From: Bacillota bacterium
GTDB lineage: Bacteria; Bacillota; Clostridia; Lachnospirales; Lachnospiraceae
Length of the DNA stretch: 45,374 nt
NCBI GenBank assembly: GCA_022717655.1
Contig: JAIIAN010000001.1
Coordinates: forward strand, 1-45,374
Direction: 5' to 3'
The notes under the pieces: generated by a model
Database searches by the model: none
The model's input: the letters and a program-made list of their open reading frames with translations, nothing else
What the model was told of the DNA's origin: nothing
Program-made: the position numbers and the translations under genes
Shown: positions 34,784 through 43,641 of the stretch, one piece after another
Position numbering within the stretch: the first letter of the stretch is position 1
Layout: each line of letters starts with the position of its first letter

Positions 34784-35631
34784 TCTTGTTCCTTTTTCAG
34801 CAGTGCCTGATATACATCACGTTTGCTGATTCCTCTGTCTTTTGCCACCTTTTTCATTGCTTCTTTTTTGTCGTTTCCCTGTTGCATATAATGTTCCAAA
34901 TGTTCCTCTAACGGCATCTCTTCCCATTTTTTCTGGGCTTCTTCTTCCATTTCTTTTCGGCTCTTTCCTTCGATTACAAGTACACACTCCCCTTTTGGTT
35001 CATGTTCTCCATACCACTTAAGGGCTTCTGAAATGGTTGTCACAAATGCCGTCTCATGTTTCTTTGTCAGTTCCCGACACACGGTAAGTCTTCGCTCTCC
35101 AAGGGTTTCAAATAATTCTTCCAAGGTACGAAGCAGACGATGTGGTGCTTCATACATGATCATGGTTCGAGTCTCTGTTTTTAACTCTTCTAATATTTTC
35201 TTTTTTTCTTTTTTATCAGACGGTAAAAACGCTTCAAACGCAAAGCGCCGTGTAGAAAGTCCAGATAAAGTCAAAGCGGTAATGCAGGCTGCCGGACCCG
35301 GAAGGGATGTCACTTCAATTCCTGCTTCATAACACATCGCAACCAGTTCTTCTCCCGGGTCGGAAATTCCAGGCGTTCCGGCATCCGTAACCAGCGCAAT
35401 ATTTTTTCCTTCTAATAACTGTTCTACCAGATAATGCCCTTTATCAATCTTATTATATTCATGATAACTGGTCATTGGTGTTTTAATTTCAAAATGGTTT
35501 AAAAGCTTAATGCTGTTTCTGGTGTCTTCCGCCGCAATTAAATCCACTTCTTTTAATGTGCGCACCACACGAAACGTCATATCTTCCAGATTACCTATCG
35601 GGGTTGCGCACAAATATAATTTTCCACTCAT
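34780..35631 (-). CDS. rsmI: 16S rRNA (cytidine1402-2'-O)-methyltransferase
   Basis: Methylates C1402 in 16S rRNA, 283 aa. Signatures of the tetrapyrrole-methylase fold are LYLCATPIGNLEDMTFR at the N-terminus, EDTRNSIKLLNHF, LVTDAGTPGISDPGEELV and SLPGPAACITALTLSGL. It overlaps its neighbours by 4 bases at both ends (ATGA), so it is in the middle of a tightly coupled operon. Confidence 0.96.
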   Translation of the reverse strand: MSGKLYLCATPIGNLEDMTFRVVRTLKEVDLIAAEDTRNSIKLLNHFEIKTPMTSYHEYNKIDKGHYLVEQLLEGKNIALVTDAGTPGISDPGEELVAMCYEAGIEVTSLPGPAACITALTLSGLSTRRFAFEAFLPSDKKEKKKILEELKTETRTMIMYEAPHRLLRTLEELFETLGERRLTVCRELTKKHETAFVTTISEALKWYGEHEPKGECVLVIEGKSRKEMEEEAQKKWEEMPLEEHLEHYMQQGNDKKEAMKKVAKDRGISKRDVYQALLKKEQE

Positions 35632-36371
35632 AATTTTTCCTCATGATTTCTTCCGTAGATATCAAGAATTTCATCGGTATAAACACCCGTTTTTTCATAC
35701 ACAATCAACGGGCGTTCCACTTCAATCCGTGATTTTCCTCCACGCAGTCCTTCAATTAAGACCAGATTTGGCTCTTTGTCTGCATAAGGCTGTACCAGAC
35801 GCATCCTCTTTGGCTCAATTTTATATTTTACCATAACCGACATAATTTCAGCCAGACGAAACGGCCGGTGCACCATATAAAATCTTCCCTTTGGCACAAG
35901 CACCTTCGCTGCCTGGGCTATGATATCATCCAGTGTACACAACGTTTCATGCCTTGCAATCGTCTTTGCACTGTTTTCTCCGGTTAGTCCATGACTTCCA
36001 ATCATGTACGGAGGGTTTGTCGTTACGACATCAAAAGAAGCGCCGCCAAACACTGCACCTGCTTCTTTGATATCTCCGGTTACGATATCAATATCCTGTT
36101 CCAGTTTATTATATGCGACACTTCTTCTTGCCAGTTCTGCACTCTCTTCTTGGATTTCCAGTCCTGTAAAATATCCTTTCGGATATCTTGCTTTCATTAA
36201 AATAGGGACGATTCCTGTGCCCGTCCCCATATCAAGTACCCTCTCACCCGGCTTGGCTTTTGCAAACCAGGCAAGAAGGACAGCGTCTATCCCAAAGCAG
36301 AACTGTTTCGGATTCTGAAAGAGCATATAGCCATTTTGAAGGTCATCAAGACGTTCATTCTTGTCTTTCAT
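35628..36371 (-). CDS. tRNA1(Val) A37 N6-methyltransferase-like (YabB/TrmN6)
   Basis: Class I SAM methyltransferase of 247 aa. The SAM site is VLDMGTGTGIVPILM, and the catalytic NPPY motif is in VVTTNPPYMIG. The gene lies in the same place as yabB in the B. subtilis holB-yaaT-yabA-yabB-rsmI cluster. GGAG precedes the ATG, which abuts the ricT stop. Target assignment follows family knowledge. Confidence 0.88.
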   Translation of the reverse strand: MKDKNERLDDLQNGYMLFQNPKQFCFGIDAVLLAWFAKAKPGERVLDMGTGTGIVPILMKARYPKGYFTGLEIQEESAELARRSVAYNKLEQDIDIVTGDIKEAGAVFGGASFDVVTTNPPYMIGSHGLTGENSAKTIARHETLCTLDDIIAQAAKVLVPKGRFYMVHRPFRLAEIMSVMVKYKIEPKRMRLVQPYADKEPNLVLIEGLRGGKSRIEVERPLIVYEKTGVYTDEILDIYGRNHEEKL

Positions 36372-37253
36372 TTATTTCTTCTCCAGTTCTTTTAAAGCTC
36401 TCATTTCCTCATCGCTGAGGCGGAATTTTTCTTTTTTCTGACGCGGTCTGAATTTTAAGTCTTCCACCGGATATTCCCGAATTTCTTTTTCGCCATCCAC
36501 ATCAACAATAACTTTTACCAGCTGTCTTAACACGCTGACACTGTGCACCTCTCCTCTTAAACCATCTGCGGTGGTCACTCTGTCACCGATTCCCGGAAGT
36601 TTGCGATTTAATTCTTCGTAAGTTTCTTCCTCATTTTTCAGACAGCACATCAGTCGTCCACATACACCGGAAATTTTTGACGGATTCAACGACAGATTCT
36701 GTTCCTTTGCCATCTTAATGGATACCGGTGCAAACTCAGAAAGATAAGTATGACAGCACAGCGGACGTCCACAAATTCCGATTCCACCTAAAATCTTTGT
36801 CTCATCACGTACACCAATCTGGCGCAGTTCAATTCTTGTCTTAAAGATAGCTGCCAAATCTTTTACCAACTCACGGAAATCAATTCTTCCATCAGCGGTA
36901 AAATAAAATAATACTTTATTATTATCAAAGGTATACTCGACATCAATTAATTTCATCTCGAGTCCGTGCTCTCTGATTTTCTTTAAACAAATCTGGTATG
37001 CCTCTTTTTCACGCTTTCGGTTTGCCTCTTCTTTTTTGTCATCCTGTGGAGTCGCAATTCTGATTACTTCTTTTAAAGGCTGTACCACCTTTTCATCTTC
37101 CACATCTCTCGGGGCAAGCACGACATGCCCGTATTCCACTCCTCTCGCTGTCTCCACGATTACGTGGTCTCCAACACAAATATCAAAATCCTTCGGTGAA
37201 AAATAGTAAATCTTTCCCACGTTACGGAATCTGACTCCTATCACTCTTGTCAT
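36372..37253 (-). CDS. ricT: PSP1-domain protein RicT/YaaT
   Basis: 293 aa. The PSP1 domain is clear. A Cys-rich segment, GGIGICGRPLCCHTYLSEF followed by SGVCGRLMCCL, holds the cysteines that bind Fe-S clusters in the RicAFT complex of B. subtilis, which affects RNA processing and sporulation. It starts right after holB as in B. subtilis. Confidence 0.92.
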   Translation of the reverse strand: MTRVIGVRFRNVGKIYYFSPKDFDICVGDHVIVETARGVEYGHVVLAPRDVEDEKVVQPLKEVIRIATPQDDKKEEANRKREKEAYQICLKKIREHGLEMKLIDVEYTFDNNKVLFYFTADGRIDFRELVKDLAAIFKTRIELRQIGVRDETKILGGIGICGRPLCCHTYLSEFAPVSIKMAKEQNLSLNPSKISGVCGRLMCCLKNEEETYEELNRKLPGIGDRVTTADGLRGEVHSVSVLRQLVKVIVDVDGEKEIREYPVEDLKFRPRQKKEKFRLSDEEMRALKELEKK

Positions 37254-37256
37254 TTA

Positions 37257-38246
37257 TTAGTTCTCCCTGATTGTCAGGAACAATAGTTCCATTGTTAAAT
37301 CAAAATTAACATTTGCCTGCAGACGCGCTTTTGCAGTCTCAATCGCCTTGATAATGTTTTCAAGTCCCTCATAGGAACTCTTATCTGCTCTCTCTTTGAT
37401 AAAATTGTATTCATCTTTAAAAACCAGACTATCCATTTCTTTGGTCGCCTTAAATAACAGCACATCTCGAAACCATACTAAAAACAAATCCAGATACTCA
37501 TAAATCGTATGTTTCTGTTCAGAAAGGTTTTTCAGTGCATCTACCATCTCATAGACTTCCATGTCGTTTCCACGACGTAAGATACGAAATGCCGCATCCA
37601 TCATTTCTGTAAAATCTTCTGCCGTTGCAATCTGTTTTGCTTTTCCTACATTTCCCTGTGCAAACGCAACGCTGACATCTGCCTGATAATCCGGTACATG
37701 CAGTTCTTCCATCAGATACTTACGAATCACTTCATCACGCACTGGTTTAAAATTCAGTGTCACGCATCTTGAAGTAATCGTCGGCAGTAATCCGGTGTTA
37801 TTATTTGCCAAAAGCAGAATCACTGCATAAGCCGGTGGTTCTTCAATCGTCTTTAATAAAGCATTTTGAGCCTGTATTGTCATCTTCTCTGCTTCATCTA
37901 CAATATAAATTTTGTAAGGACCGGTATACGGTTTGATTTCCACATCAGAAACCAGCTGTTCACGGATTTCTTCAATACCAATCGATGCCGGCTTTACATG
38001 TTCCACATAGATAATGTCCGGATGATTCCGACTCATTGCTTTTTTACAGGAACTGCAATGCATGCACGGCTCTTTCTTATGTTCCTCGCATTGCAATGTC
38101 ATAGCAAATAATTTTGCCAGAAGTTTTTTACCGCTTCCTTTTTCTCCCGCAAAAATATAAGAATGTGAAACCTGACCTTTCTCAACTGCATTCTGCAAAT
38201 GACGGATTACCTCTTCGTGTCCCAATACTTTTTCAACTTCCTGCAT
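37257..38246 (-). CDS. holB: DNA polymerase III delta' subunit
   Basis: Clamp-loader subunit of 329 aa from ATG 38246 (AAGGTGG 9 bases upstream; a GTG three codons earlier overlaps that site). The AAA+ fold shows a P-loop-like AGEKGSGKKLLAKL, a zinc-binding CMHCSSCKKA segment, and VDEAEKMTIQAQNALLKTIEEPP, all as in clamp-loader proteins. It opens the operon holB-ricT-trmN6-rsmI-capA, with its own promoter. Confidence 0.93.
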   Translation of the reverse strand: MQEVEKVLGHEEVIRHLQNAVEKGQVSHSYIFAGEKGSGKKLLAKLFAMTLQCEEHKKEPCMHCSSCKKAMSRNHPDIIYVEHVKPASIGIEEIREQLVSDVEIKPYTGPYKIYIVDEAEKMTIQAQNALLKTIEEPPAYAVILLLANNNTGLLPTITSRCVTLNFKPVRDEVIRKYLMEELHVPDYQADVSVAFAQGNVGKAKQIATAEDFTEMMDAAFRILRRGNDMEVYEMVDALKNLSEQKHTIYEYLDLFLVWFRDVLLFKATKEMDSLVFKDEYNFIKERADKSSYEGLENIIKAIETAKARLQANVNFDLTMELLFLTIREN

Positions 38247-38324
38247 TGCAATCACCCACCTTGTCCTAATAATGTCTTGTGTACTTTAATAACGATAATT
38301 TAATATCATTTCGAATATGTTCTC

Positions 38325-38353
38325 ATTATACCACACGATTGAAATGCACTCAA
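38325..38353 (-). promoter_or_regulatory. Promoter of the holB operon
   Basis: Minus-strand TTGAGT (38348-38353) and TATAAT (38325-38330) with a 17-base spacer and an extended TGG before the -10. Confidence 0.7.
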
Positions 38354-38376
38354 TAATTCCTTCTCTAACATTTCTA

Positions 38377-38973
38377 TTAAGATTCTATTAAGCGTTTCTT
38401 GATATATGCTGTTATTTCACTCAGACACGTCTCTAAATTTTTATTAAAAAATCGTTTTTCAATCCCTGCCTGCTCTAGTTTCTCTTCCGAGAAATCCTCT
38501 GCATCGGCAAGAAAACGACGACAGAGTTCCTCATAATGTGGTTCTTTCTGGGTTTCCTCTCTTGCAATGGCACGTTTCAGACGCTCCCCATCTTCCACTT
38601 CCACATAAATCGGACACAGCGCCGATGCTCCATAATATGCCTTCAGATTTTGATAGGATTCAAGCGTTCCAATGGAAAGATAACTGGTTTTGCTTAAATC
38701 AACCGAACCGTCATCTGCTGTAAAATAAGTCCACGGTCCGTAAACGGTCTGATAGGTTCTTGCTTCAATCACTTTTTCTGCTTTATCAAATTCAAAATAC
38801 TTTGCCTCATCTACAAAGTGGTATTCCTGTCCTTCTTTTTCTCCGTCACGAATCGGACGAGTGGTATAAAGCACCAGTCTTCCAAGCTTTAAATCCTCTG
38901 ATTCCTGAAGCTTTCGATAGATGGTGTCTTTTCCGGAAGAACTTTTTCCCATGATATAAAATATTTTTCCCAT
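38377..38973 (-). CDS. Guanylate kinase-like P-loop protein
   Basis: 198 aa. The P-loop IMGKSSSGKDT and the GMP-binding YTTRPIRDGEKEGQEYHFV are typical of guanylate kinase, but the C-terminal half is diverged. It lies between the decarboxylase and holB, where B. subtilis carries tmk. It may be a second Gmk-like enzyme rather than the housekeeping one. An AAAGGTG site lies before the ATG. No strong terminator is seen after it. Confidence 0.8.
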   Translation of the reverse strand: MGKIFYIMGKSSSGKDTIYRKLQESEDLKLGRLVLYTTRPIRDGEKEGQEYHFVDEAKYFEFDKAEKVIEARTYQTVYGPWTYFTADDGSVDLSKTSYLSIGTLESYQNLKAYYGASALCPIYVEVEDGERLKRAIAREETQKEPHYEELCRRFLADAEDFSEEKLEQAGIEKRFFNKNLETCLSEITAYIKKRLIES

Positions 38974-38976
38974 AAT

Positions 38977-40419
38977 TCACCTTTTTTGCACACGAATCTT
39001 CTGTGCATGATAATCAATCAATCCCTGTACTTCAAGCCCCTGCATTTTCCAGCTCTCTATTTTTTCAATCAGCTCTTTTGTTACCATTTCTCCCGGCACA
39101 ATACACGGAATCCCCGGTGGATAAAGATACGCAAACTCTGTACTCACTCTTCCTTCTGCTTCTTTTAAATTCACTTCTTCCCAGTCTGCATCCATCGCCT
39201 CTGCAATGGTACATATTGCATCTTCGTCTGTAAACTCAATTTTTGTCTGCGCTTTCTCCTCTATTTGATTTTCCATCTCAGAATCAAGTGCCGAATCAAT
39301 TTCCAAAAGTGCATCCGCAAGCCGTGCAAATCCCTCTTCGCTGTCCATCACGCTTGAAAGTGCAAGCACATAAGACGGAGCGGTCATTTCCATTTCTAAC
39401 TGATATTTATCGAGCAGTTTTTCCCGAAGCATCTCTCCATCAATAGAAGTCCCCTTTGTTGAAATAATAATTTTAGAACAATCCATATCATAGACACCAT
39501 TTTTCCCGACTACTTCATCCGGTTCGACCAGATGCAGATGTTTCAACTCAGAAAGTTTTCTGCGGCACTCCTTTAATCGTACCGTATATTCTTTAAATAA
39601 CACTTCCGAAGAAGATTCCAGCAGGCGGATACAGGCATCCATACTGCTCATAAAAACATAAGACGGACTACTGCTCTGATAAATTGAAAGAAACCGCTTC
39701 AGCCGTTCTTCAGATACAAGACTGCCCTGCGTGTGCAGCAGGGCAGTCTGTGTCAATGAAGGCAAAGTTTTATGCAGACTCTGGATTACGATATCTGCGC
39801 CGTTTTCAAGCGCAGATTCTGGAAATGTATCTGAAAAACGAAGATGAGCTCCATGTGCCTCATCTACAATCAGCGGAATTTGATGTGCGTGTACAATCTC
39901 ACTAATTGCAGCAATATCAGACACCATTCCATCATAAGATGGCGAAGTAATCAGTACTGCTTCTATCTCAGGATAGACCCTTAAAGCTTCTTCTACCGCT
40001 TTTGGTGTAATTCCTCCATTTAATTCTGTCTCTTCAAACACAGCCGGATATAAATAATGTGCATGCAGACGTCTTAAATAAACTGCATGATAGGCAGCTT
40101 TATGACAGTTTCTTGCCATCAAAATACTACCTCCATCACTGGTACATGCTGAAATTGCACTTAAAAGCCCGGCGGTACTTCCATTTATCAGATAAAAGCT
40201 TTTATCTGCATGGTATAACTTTGCAACACGTTTCTGTGCTTCTAAGAGAATTCCCTCCGCATGATGCAGATTATCAAATCCGGTAATCTCGGTAATATCA
40301 ATTTCATAAGGATTTTTTAATGTCTCAGGGCAGAAGCTGCGCTTATGCCCCGGCATGTGAAATGGATAAACCTCTCCTTTGCTGTATTCATATAATGCTT
40401 CATCGATATATTTTTTCAT
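38977..40419 (-). CDS. Orn/Lys/Arg decarboxylase family (YaaO-like)
   Basis: PLP-dependent amino acid decarboxylase of 480 aa, close in size to YaaO/SpeA-type. The N-terminal HMPGHKRS, VDEAHGAHLRFS with the cofactor Asp, and SLHKTLPSLTQTA with the Schiff-base Lys are clear. It probably makes agmatine, cadaverine or putrescine; which one is not decidable. The ribosome site is weak. It precedes the gmk-like gene by 3 bases. The B. subtilis equivalent also opens the cluster. Confidence 0.87.
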   Translation of the reverse strand: MKKYIDEALYEYSKGEVYPFHMPGHKRSFCPETLKNPYEIDITEITGFDNLHHAEGILLEAQKRVAKLYHADKSFYLINGSTAGLLSAISACTSDGGSILMARNCHKAAYHAVYLRRLHAHYLYPAVFEETELNGGITPKAVEEALRVYPEIEAVLITSPSYDGMVSDIAAISEIVHAHQIPLIVDEAHGAHLRFSDTFPESALENGADIVIQSLHKTLPSLTQTALLHTQGSLVSEERLKRFLSIYQSSSPSYVFMSSMDACIRLLESSSEVLFKEYTVRLKECRRKLSELKHLHLVEPDEVVGKNGVYDMDCSKIIISTKGTSIDGEMLREKLLDKYQLEMEMTAPSYVLALSSVMDSEEGFARLADALLEIDSALDSEMENQIEEKAQTKIEFTDEDAICTIAEAMDADWEEVNLKEAEGRVSTEFAYLYPPGIPCIVPGEMVTKELIEKIESWKMQGLEVQGLIDYHAQKIRVQKR

Positions 40420-40484
40420 TTTTTAATTTCTTATATTTGTCCGGTGGATATTCACAATCCACTTCACTCTTTCATTCGGTTAAC

Positions 40485-42197
40485 TTATCTTGCAAGTGCT
40501 TCCTGTACCATTTTCTGAACAGTCGCAAATACATCCTCTAATGCTACTTTTTCTCTTACAGTTTTATCTCTTGTTACAACTTCACAGCATCCCTCTTTCA
40601 TATTTCTCGGGCTTGCAATGATACGAACCGGAATACCCATTAAGTCAGCATCGCTAAACATAACACCGGCACTTACTTTTCTGTCATCGTAAAGTACTTC
40701 GATTCCTGCGTTCTGTAACTGTTCATATAAACCATCTGAATAGTTCTTGATTTCTTCATTGTCCGGACGTACACAGCAAAGGTGAACCTGCCATGGAGCA
40801 ATTGTCATTGGCCAGATTGGACCATACTCATCATGATGTGCTTCGCAGACAGATGCAGCAAGTCTTCCGACACCAATTCCATAACATCCCATAATCGGAT
40901 ATTTTTCTTTGCTGTCTTTATCGAGATATTTCATTCCCATGCTCTTCGTATATTTTGTTCCGAGCTGGAAAATGTTTCCGACTTCGATACCTCTTGATAC
41001 TTTGATTGCTTTTTTCTTACAACATGGGCAGATTCCGCCATCTACGATTTTTGCGAAATCATGATATTCTGCATCCGGAAGATCTCTTTCCATACAAAGT
41101 CCTGTGTAATGATAATCATCCTGATTTCCGCCACAGCAAAGATTGCATCCACCTTTTAAAGAATTGTCATATAAAACAGTTACGTTTGCATCCATTTTGT
41201 AAGGTCCGATAAATCCTGGATGTAATCCGCTCTCTAAGGTAATTTCTGCCGGATGGATTTCTTCTTTTAAGAAGTTTGTCAGTTTTGTTTCATTGGCTTC
41301 TAAGTCACCTCTGATAAATAATACAACATACTCATCATTGGAGTTTTTCTGATATACTACTGCTTTACAGGATTTTTCTGCTGAACTGTTTAAGAATTCA
41401 CATACTTCTTCGATTGTATGCATGTTTGGAGTGTTCACCAGTTTTAATTCCTGATATTCTTCTGCTTCATTTTCTACGATGTTTTCTGCTGCTTCTACGT
41501 TTGCTTTGTAACCACATTCCGGGCATACTGCAATGGAATCTTCTCCAACTGGAGTTAACAGCATAAATTCATGAGAAAGACTTCCACCCATCATACCAGA
41601 ATCAGATGCAACTGCGATTGTCTCCGGAATTCCGGCTCTTGCAAAAATTCTTTCATAAGCATGATAACATTTGTCATAGTATTCTTCCAAATCCTCCTGA
41701 GAAGTATGGAAAGAATAAGCATCTTTCATGGTAAATTCACGTACACGAATCAGTCCGGCTCTTGGACGTGCTTCATCACGGAATTTGGTCTGGAACTGAT
41801 AAATCATAAATGGATATTTTGCGTAAGTCTGTCCATATTCTCTTACTAACTGAACAGCAGCCTCTTCATGAGTCATACCAAGCACCATCTTGCTTCCGTT
41901 TCTGTCTTTGAAACGAAGCAGTTCGCTTCCAACGCTTTCATATCTTCCGGATTCTTCCCATAAAGATGCCGGCAGAGCAACCGGAAACTGTACTTCCTGT
42001 CCATCGATTTTATCCATTTCATCACGAATAATTGCTTCAATTTTCTGGCATACACGACGAAGCGGCATGTACTGGGAATAAATTCCGTTTGCCACATACT
42101 TCATGTAACCGCCTCTTACCATCAGTGCATGACTGTCAATAACACAGTCTGACGGTCTTTCTTTAAATCTGTCTCCTACAAGTTTACTTAACTTCAT
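40485..42197 (-). CDS. proS: Prolyl-tRNA synthetase (bacterial type)
   Basis: Charges tRNA-Pro. The 570-aa length is that of the E. coli-type enzyme with an editing insertion. Class II motifs: GIYSQYMPLRRVCQKIE, YQFQTKFRDEARPRAGLIRVREFTMKDAYSFH (motif 2) and MGCYGIGVGRL (motif 3). The insertion domain (about 225-385) is YbaK-like. A C-terminal anticodon-binding domain follows. A T-box leader lies directly upstream. Confidence 0.97.
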   Translation of the reverse strand: MKLSKLVGDRFKERPSDCVIDSHALMVRGGYMKYVANGIYSQYMPLRRVCQKIEAIIRDEMDKIDGQEVQFPVALPASLWEESGRYESVGSELLRFKDRNGSKMVLGMTHEEAAVQLVREYGQTYAKYPFMIYQFQTKFRDEARPRAGLIRVREFTMKDAYSFHTSQEDLEEYYDKCYHAYERIFARAGIPETIAVASDSGMMGGSLSHEFMLLTPVGEDSIAVCPECGYKANVEAAENIVENEAEEYQELKLVNTPNMHTIEEVCEFLNSSAEKSCKAVVYQKNSNDEYVVLFIRGDLEANETKLTNFLKEEIHPAEITLESGLHPGFIGPYKMDANVTVLYDNSLKGGCNLCCGGNQDDYHYTGLCMERDLPDAEYHDFAKIVDGGICPCCKKKAIKVSRGIEVGNIFQLGTKYTKSMGMKYLDKDSKEKYPIMGCYGIGVGRLAASVCEAHHDEYGPIWPMTIAPWQVHLCCVRPDNEEIKNYSDGLYEQLQNAGIEVLYDDRKVSAGVMFSDADLMGIPVRIIASPRNMKEGCCEVVTRDKTVREKVALEDVFATVQKMVQEALAR

Positions 42198-42256
42198 AAT
42201 TATTTCCTCCTAAAAAATCTTTCATCCCAATAAAGAATGAAATTAATGAAATAAAA

Positions 42257-42545
42257 AACCCTGAACTGACAAATTTCTTTCATCAGTTCAGGGCGAATAT
42301 TCATCCGTGTTACCACCTGAATTCAGGATTGCTCCTGCACTCATAGATACAGAGTTTCCTCGATATCGCTTCCCTTTAACGGTGGAATTCCGGCAGTGTC
42401 TACTTTCTTTTGCCTGACAACTATCTGGATTAGATTTCAACCTGCAGCTCCAAGACCGGTTCGATACCATCTTATCAAAGCCTTCCACCAGCCGGCTTCT
42501 CTCTGTACATAGGACTAATATCTACTATTTCTCTTCATCGCTTTT
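42257..42545 (-). promoter_or_regulatory. T-box leader of proS (tRNA-Pro)
   Basis: The T-box core TCAGGTGGTAACACGG lies at 42305-42320. The terminator stem CCCTGAACTGA with TCAGTTCAGGG (42259-42293) is followed by six T. Stem I shows AGTA near 42520. The likely specifier is CCG (Pro) at 42457-42459, in GAACCGG. It covers part of the 856-base gap between proS and the thiamine genes. Confidence 0.92.
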
Positions 42546-42558
42546 TTCAAAATAATAC

Positions 42559-42769
42559 GATGTGAGTGTCAAAAGTAAATTTTGTCACTCACTGATGTAA
42601 CCGGATTGCTCCATTGCTATGCAATTCTCGCAATCCTTGAACACCTCAAACTCCCATAAAATGGTGTATTCACACCATTTATTTCGTTTTTGGTGTTCGG
42701 CGTGCCAATTAAGTATAAATTGCTTTTTGTGCAAGCACAACCGCAATTTATACTTTTGACACTTACATC
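42559..42769. mobile_element. MITE-like element, 211 bp
   Basis: Inverted ends of 19 bp, GATGTGAGTGTCAAAAGTA (42559-42577) and TACTTTTGACACTTACATC (42751-42769), differ at one position. The 7-bp direct repeat ATAATAC flanks both sides (42552-42558 and 42770-42776), as expected of a target duplication. There is no transposase. The interior is rich in hairpins, including a perfect 13-bp stem AAGTATAAATTGC / GCAATTTATACTT (42711-42753). The transposase family that moves it is not recognised. Confidence 0.75.
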
Positions 42770-42853
42770 ATAATACTGCTTTCGATGGAATCTTAGCATA
42801 TTTTGTACGTTCTTGCAAGCTAAAATTTCTTTTGCGCAGTCAGCTTCCCCTCA

Positions 42854-43061
42854 GACGAGTCAGTCGCTGACGCAGGATAATTGTTTTATATGCAAGGCGG
42901 AGGAATGAGCCATACTGGGACAACACTGTCTGCTAACACTTGGACGAGTCAACCGCTGACGCAGAATAATCGCTTTATATGCAAGGCGGAGGAATGAAGC
43001 GTAGTGGGACTACGCTGATTGACGACAACACAGCAGATAAACGATTAGACAAGTCAGCGCC
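42854..43061. repeat. Imperfect direct repeats, 89-bp period
   Basis: Two copies start with GACGAGTCA at 42854 and 42943 and agree at 59 of the first 68 positions, with a 24-base identical run (42885-42908, 42974-42997). A third, partial start, GACAAGTCAGCGCC, is at 43048-43061. The second copy has a hairpin AGCGTAGT / ACTACGCT. The third overlaps the end of the tenI-like gene. No gene is credible between 42770 and 43053. Confidence 0.75.
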
Positions 43062-43641
43062 AGTTCATCGCTTCAGACATCACACATATTCCCGCCGCAC
43101 CCAGTTTTCTCATTTCCTCCACGCACTCCCTCGTGGTTTTCATGCCACCAATTGCAAACACCGGAATCTCCACTGCGTCGCACACTTCTTTTAAAAATCC
43201 CGTTCCTCTTGGCTCAAGTCCTGGTTTGCAGGTTGTCGCAAACACATGTCCGGCGGTCACATAAGATGCTCCAAGTTCCTGCGCTTTTTTGGCATCTTCC
43301 CTGCTGTGTGTAGAAACCCCTGTCACTTTAAATTTTTGTGCAATCTCAGGGTTTGCTTCTAAAACAGCAAGCGGAACATGGATTTTATCACATCCGGCTT
43401 CCAGTGCAGATTCTGCATAAGTATGTGCAATACAGATTACATTATGCTCCTCGCAAATCTTTTTTACAGGAAGCAGAAGTGCCGTATATTCGCTTTCTGA
43501 AAGGTCTTTCTCCCGCAAAATAACTGCATGAGGCTGATTCATGCAGATTCTTCTCATCTGCCATAAAAAAGCTTCTCTGTCTCTGCAAAGTTTTCGATTT
43601 GTAACTGCAATTACCTGTTCTTTATACATAAACATAGTCAT
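43054..43641 (-). CDS. ThiE/TenI-family protein, TenI-like
   Basis: 195 aa with the ThiE/TenI barrel. GVSTHSREDAKKA is shared by both. The segment VTAGHVFATTCKPGLEPRG, with His 132, is closer to TenI, whose His catalyses thiazole tautomerisation, than to ThiE, which usually has GPIFPT-type residues there. In a thiG-thiH context the tautomerase role fits well. The coding start is uncertain: ATGs at 43641, 43635 and 43629 are all possible and overlap the end of thiH by up to 20 bases. The stop codon is inside the repeat at 43048-43061. ThiE remains an alternative. Confidence 0.75.
   Translation of the reverse strand: MTMFMYKEQVIAVTNRKLCRDREAFLWQMRRICMNQPHAVILREKDLSESEYTALLLPVKKICEEHNVICIAHTYAESALEAGCDKIHVPLAVLEANPEIAQKFKVTGVSTHSREDAKKAQELGASYVTAGHVFATTCKPGLEPRGTGFLKEVCDAVEIPVFAIGGMKTTRECVEEMRKLGAAGICVMSEAMNWR

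Noticed and set aside
42617..42799. Small minus-strand open frame inside the MITE-like element
   Set aside because: It follows hairpin arms and the inverted end, with no ribosome site or family resemblance.
42854..43061. Possible CRISPR array or attachment site
   Set aside because: Only two to three imperfect copies with a period of 89-105 bases, no cas genes, no integrase.
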